From UMGS1696 sp963642885 (GTDB taxonomy: Bacteria > Bacillota > Clostridia > Oscillospirales > CAG-272), in assembly GCA_963642885.1 (NCBI GenBank), contig CAVIJI010000034.1, forward strand, positions 1 to 23,971: 23,971 nt of DNA. Reading direction: 5' to 3'. Each line of letters opens with the position of its first letter. Within the stretch, counting starts at the first letter, position 1. The notes below the pieces were generated by a model. It was not told where the DNA came from, did not search any database, and worked only from the letters and a program-made list of their open reading frames with translations. A program made the translations under genes and the position numbers. Below are positions 23,003 to 23,971 of the stretch, piece by piece.

Positions 23003-23971
23003 ATGGCTGAAATTAATTTGCGACAGTCCTATCTTGATACGAAAAAAGCACTGTTCGATAAGTATTACGAAAAATTAAATGACAAACAGAGGGAAGCTGT
23101 TTACCATATAAACGGTCCTCTTCTTATATTGGCAGGCGCGGGAAGCGGTAAAACCACCGTGCTTGTAAATCGCCTTGCGTACATTATTCGTTACGGAGAC
23201 GCTTATAATTCGAATTTGTACCCTTCTGATTTAAATGAGAGCCTGCTTGAAGAAATGAAATCGGCTCTTGCGTTTGACCACGAAAAGCTCGGAGAATACC
23301 TCGGAAGATTCGCCGTTAATCCGCCACAGGCATGGCAGGTTATGGCGATAACATTTACAAATAAGGCGGCAAAAGAAATTAAAGAGCGTATTTCAGCTAT
23401 TTTCGGAGCCGACAGCAAGGAAGCGGCCGACATCAAAACCGGTACTTTCCACTCTATTTGCGTACAGATTCTCCGTAAATACGGTGACAATATCGGATAT
23501 GACCGTAATTTTACGATTTGCGATACGGATGACAGCAAGAAGCAGATTTTATTATGTATGAAGCAGCTCAATATAGACGATAAGCTTCTGCCCGTAAAAA
23601 CAGTTCAAAACGCGATTAGCCGTGCCAAGGACAAGCTTATCGGTCCGGAGGAATATACGGCAAATGCGGGAACCGATATGAAATTCAAGCAGATAGCCCA
23701 AATATACGAGCTTTATGCCGCAAGGTTAAAATCGCAGAATTTGCTTGATTTCGACGATATTATTATGCAGACGGTTCGTCTCTTGACGGAATGTGACGAG
23801 GTAAGGACACTGCTGCAGAATCGATATAAGTATGTGTCGGTTGATGAGTATCAGGATACAAATTCCGCACAGCTGGAACTCACATTATTACTTTCCGCGA
23901 AGAACAAAAATATTATGGTTGTCGGAGACGATGACCAGAGTATATATAAATTCCGCGGTGCGGTTATAGAG
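23003..23971 (+). CDS. pcrA: UvrD/PcrA-type DNA helicase, 5' part (runs off the window)
   Basis: ATP-dependent 3'-5' superfamily 1A helicase used in DNA repair and in clearing proteins from DNA. Only the first 323 codons are present, open to the last base. Motifs in order are LNDKQREAV (Q-type, about 26-34), Walker A AGAGSGKTT (44-52), Ia AITFTNKAAKEIKER (115-129), TGTFHSICVQILRK (Ib), the LLDFDDII block (about 247-254), Walker B VDEYQDTN (280-287) and VVGDDDQSIYKFRGA (about 306-320). The distance from Walker A to motif Ia is about 40 residues longer than in classical PcrA, through an inserted acidic helical stretch (about 66-108). ATG 23003 follows AGAAAGAG at nine bases. PcrA versus another UvrD paralogue cannot be settled without the C-terminal half. 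Confidence 0.93.
   Translation, partial: MAEINLRQSYLDTKKALFDKYYEKLNDKQREAVYHINGPLLILAGAGSGKTTVLVNRLAYIIRYGDAYNSNLYPSDLNESLLEEMKSALAFDHEKLGEYLGRFAVNPPQAWQVMAITFTNKAAKEIKERISAIFGADSKEAADIKTGTFHSICVQILRKYGDNIGYDRNFTICDTDDSKKQILLCMKQLNIDDKLLPVKTVQNAISRAKDKLIGPEEYTANAGTDMKFKQIAQIYELYAARLKSQNLLDFDDIIMQTVRLLTECDEVRTLLQNRYKYVSVDEYQDTNSAQLELTLLLSAKNKNIMVVGDDDQSIYKFRGAVIE

Overview
The window reads as chromosomal DNA from an anaerobic, gut-type member of the class Clostridia (Oscillospirales/Christensenellales-like is my best guess; genus not determinable by eye). The grounds are a moderate-to-low GC content, strong AGGAG-type ribosome binding sites, many near-consensus sigma-A promoters, lipobox lipoproteins with an LVSC motif, and families typical of these bacteria (DUF4330, DUF4349, DUF4886, clostridial aspartokinase, a serC-serA cluster next to DUF1015). 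A run of ten N at 6822-6831 inside a gene marks a scaffold join, so this is probably a draft or metagenome-assembled genome. I found no rRNA, tRNA, CRISPR array, insertion sequence or phage gene, and no intergenic stretch longer than 300 bases.

Layout. Positions 1-4.8 kb hold metabolic genes in separate transcription units: a GH29 alpha-L-fucosidase, an M18 aminopeptidase with a structured leader, a transaldolase-like fructose-6-phosphate aldolase, and a DUF4886 SGNH-like hydrolase. Positions 4.9-8.2 kb hold a secreted lipoprotein foldase related to trigger factor, then a cysteine desulfurase (with the N gap) followed by exonuclease III. Positions 8.2-13.4 kb form one tight envelope operon: an O-antigen-ligase/polymerase-like membrane protein, a DUF4330 protein, a WecA/TagO-type phosphoglycosyl transferase, a membrane-anchored protein of unknown family, and a second DUF4330 protein. 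It starts at a strong promoter and ends at a strong bidirectional terminator.

Positions 13.4-15.3 kb (minus strand) hold an amidohydrolase and an FkbM-type methyltransferase separated by one base. A HIT-family protein follows on plus. Positions 15.8-20.8 kb concern amino-acid biosynthesis: aspartokinase (minus), a divergent DUF1015 protein (plus), then the convergent serC-serA operon (minus), which covers the first two steps of serine synthesis. Positions 21.1-22.8 kb hold a DUF4349 lipoprotein overlapped by a SanA/YdcF-like membrane protein. The window ends inside a PcrA/UvrD helicase gene.

The most interesting unit is the 8.2-13.4 kb operon. It pairs an enzyme that starts an undecaprenyl-linked glycan with one that would polymerise or transfer it, interleaved with three single-pass proteins whose bodies lie outside the membrane and whose roles are unknown. 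The second is the DUF1015 gene beside serA/serC, which may take part in (phospho)serine metabolism.
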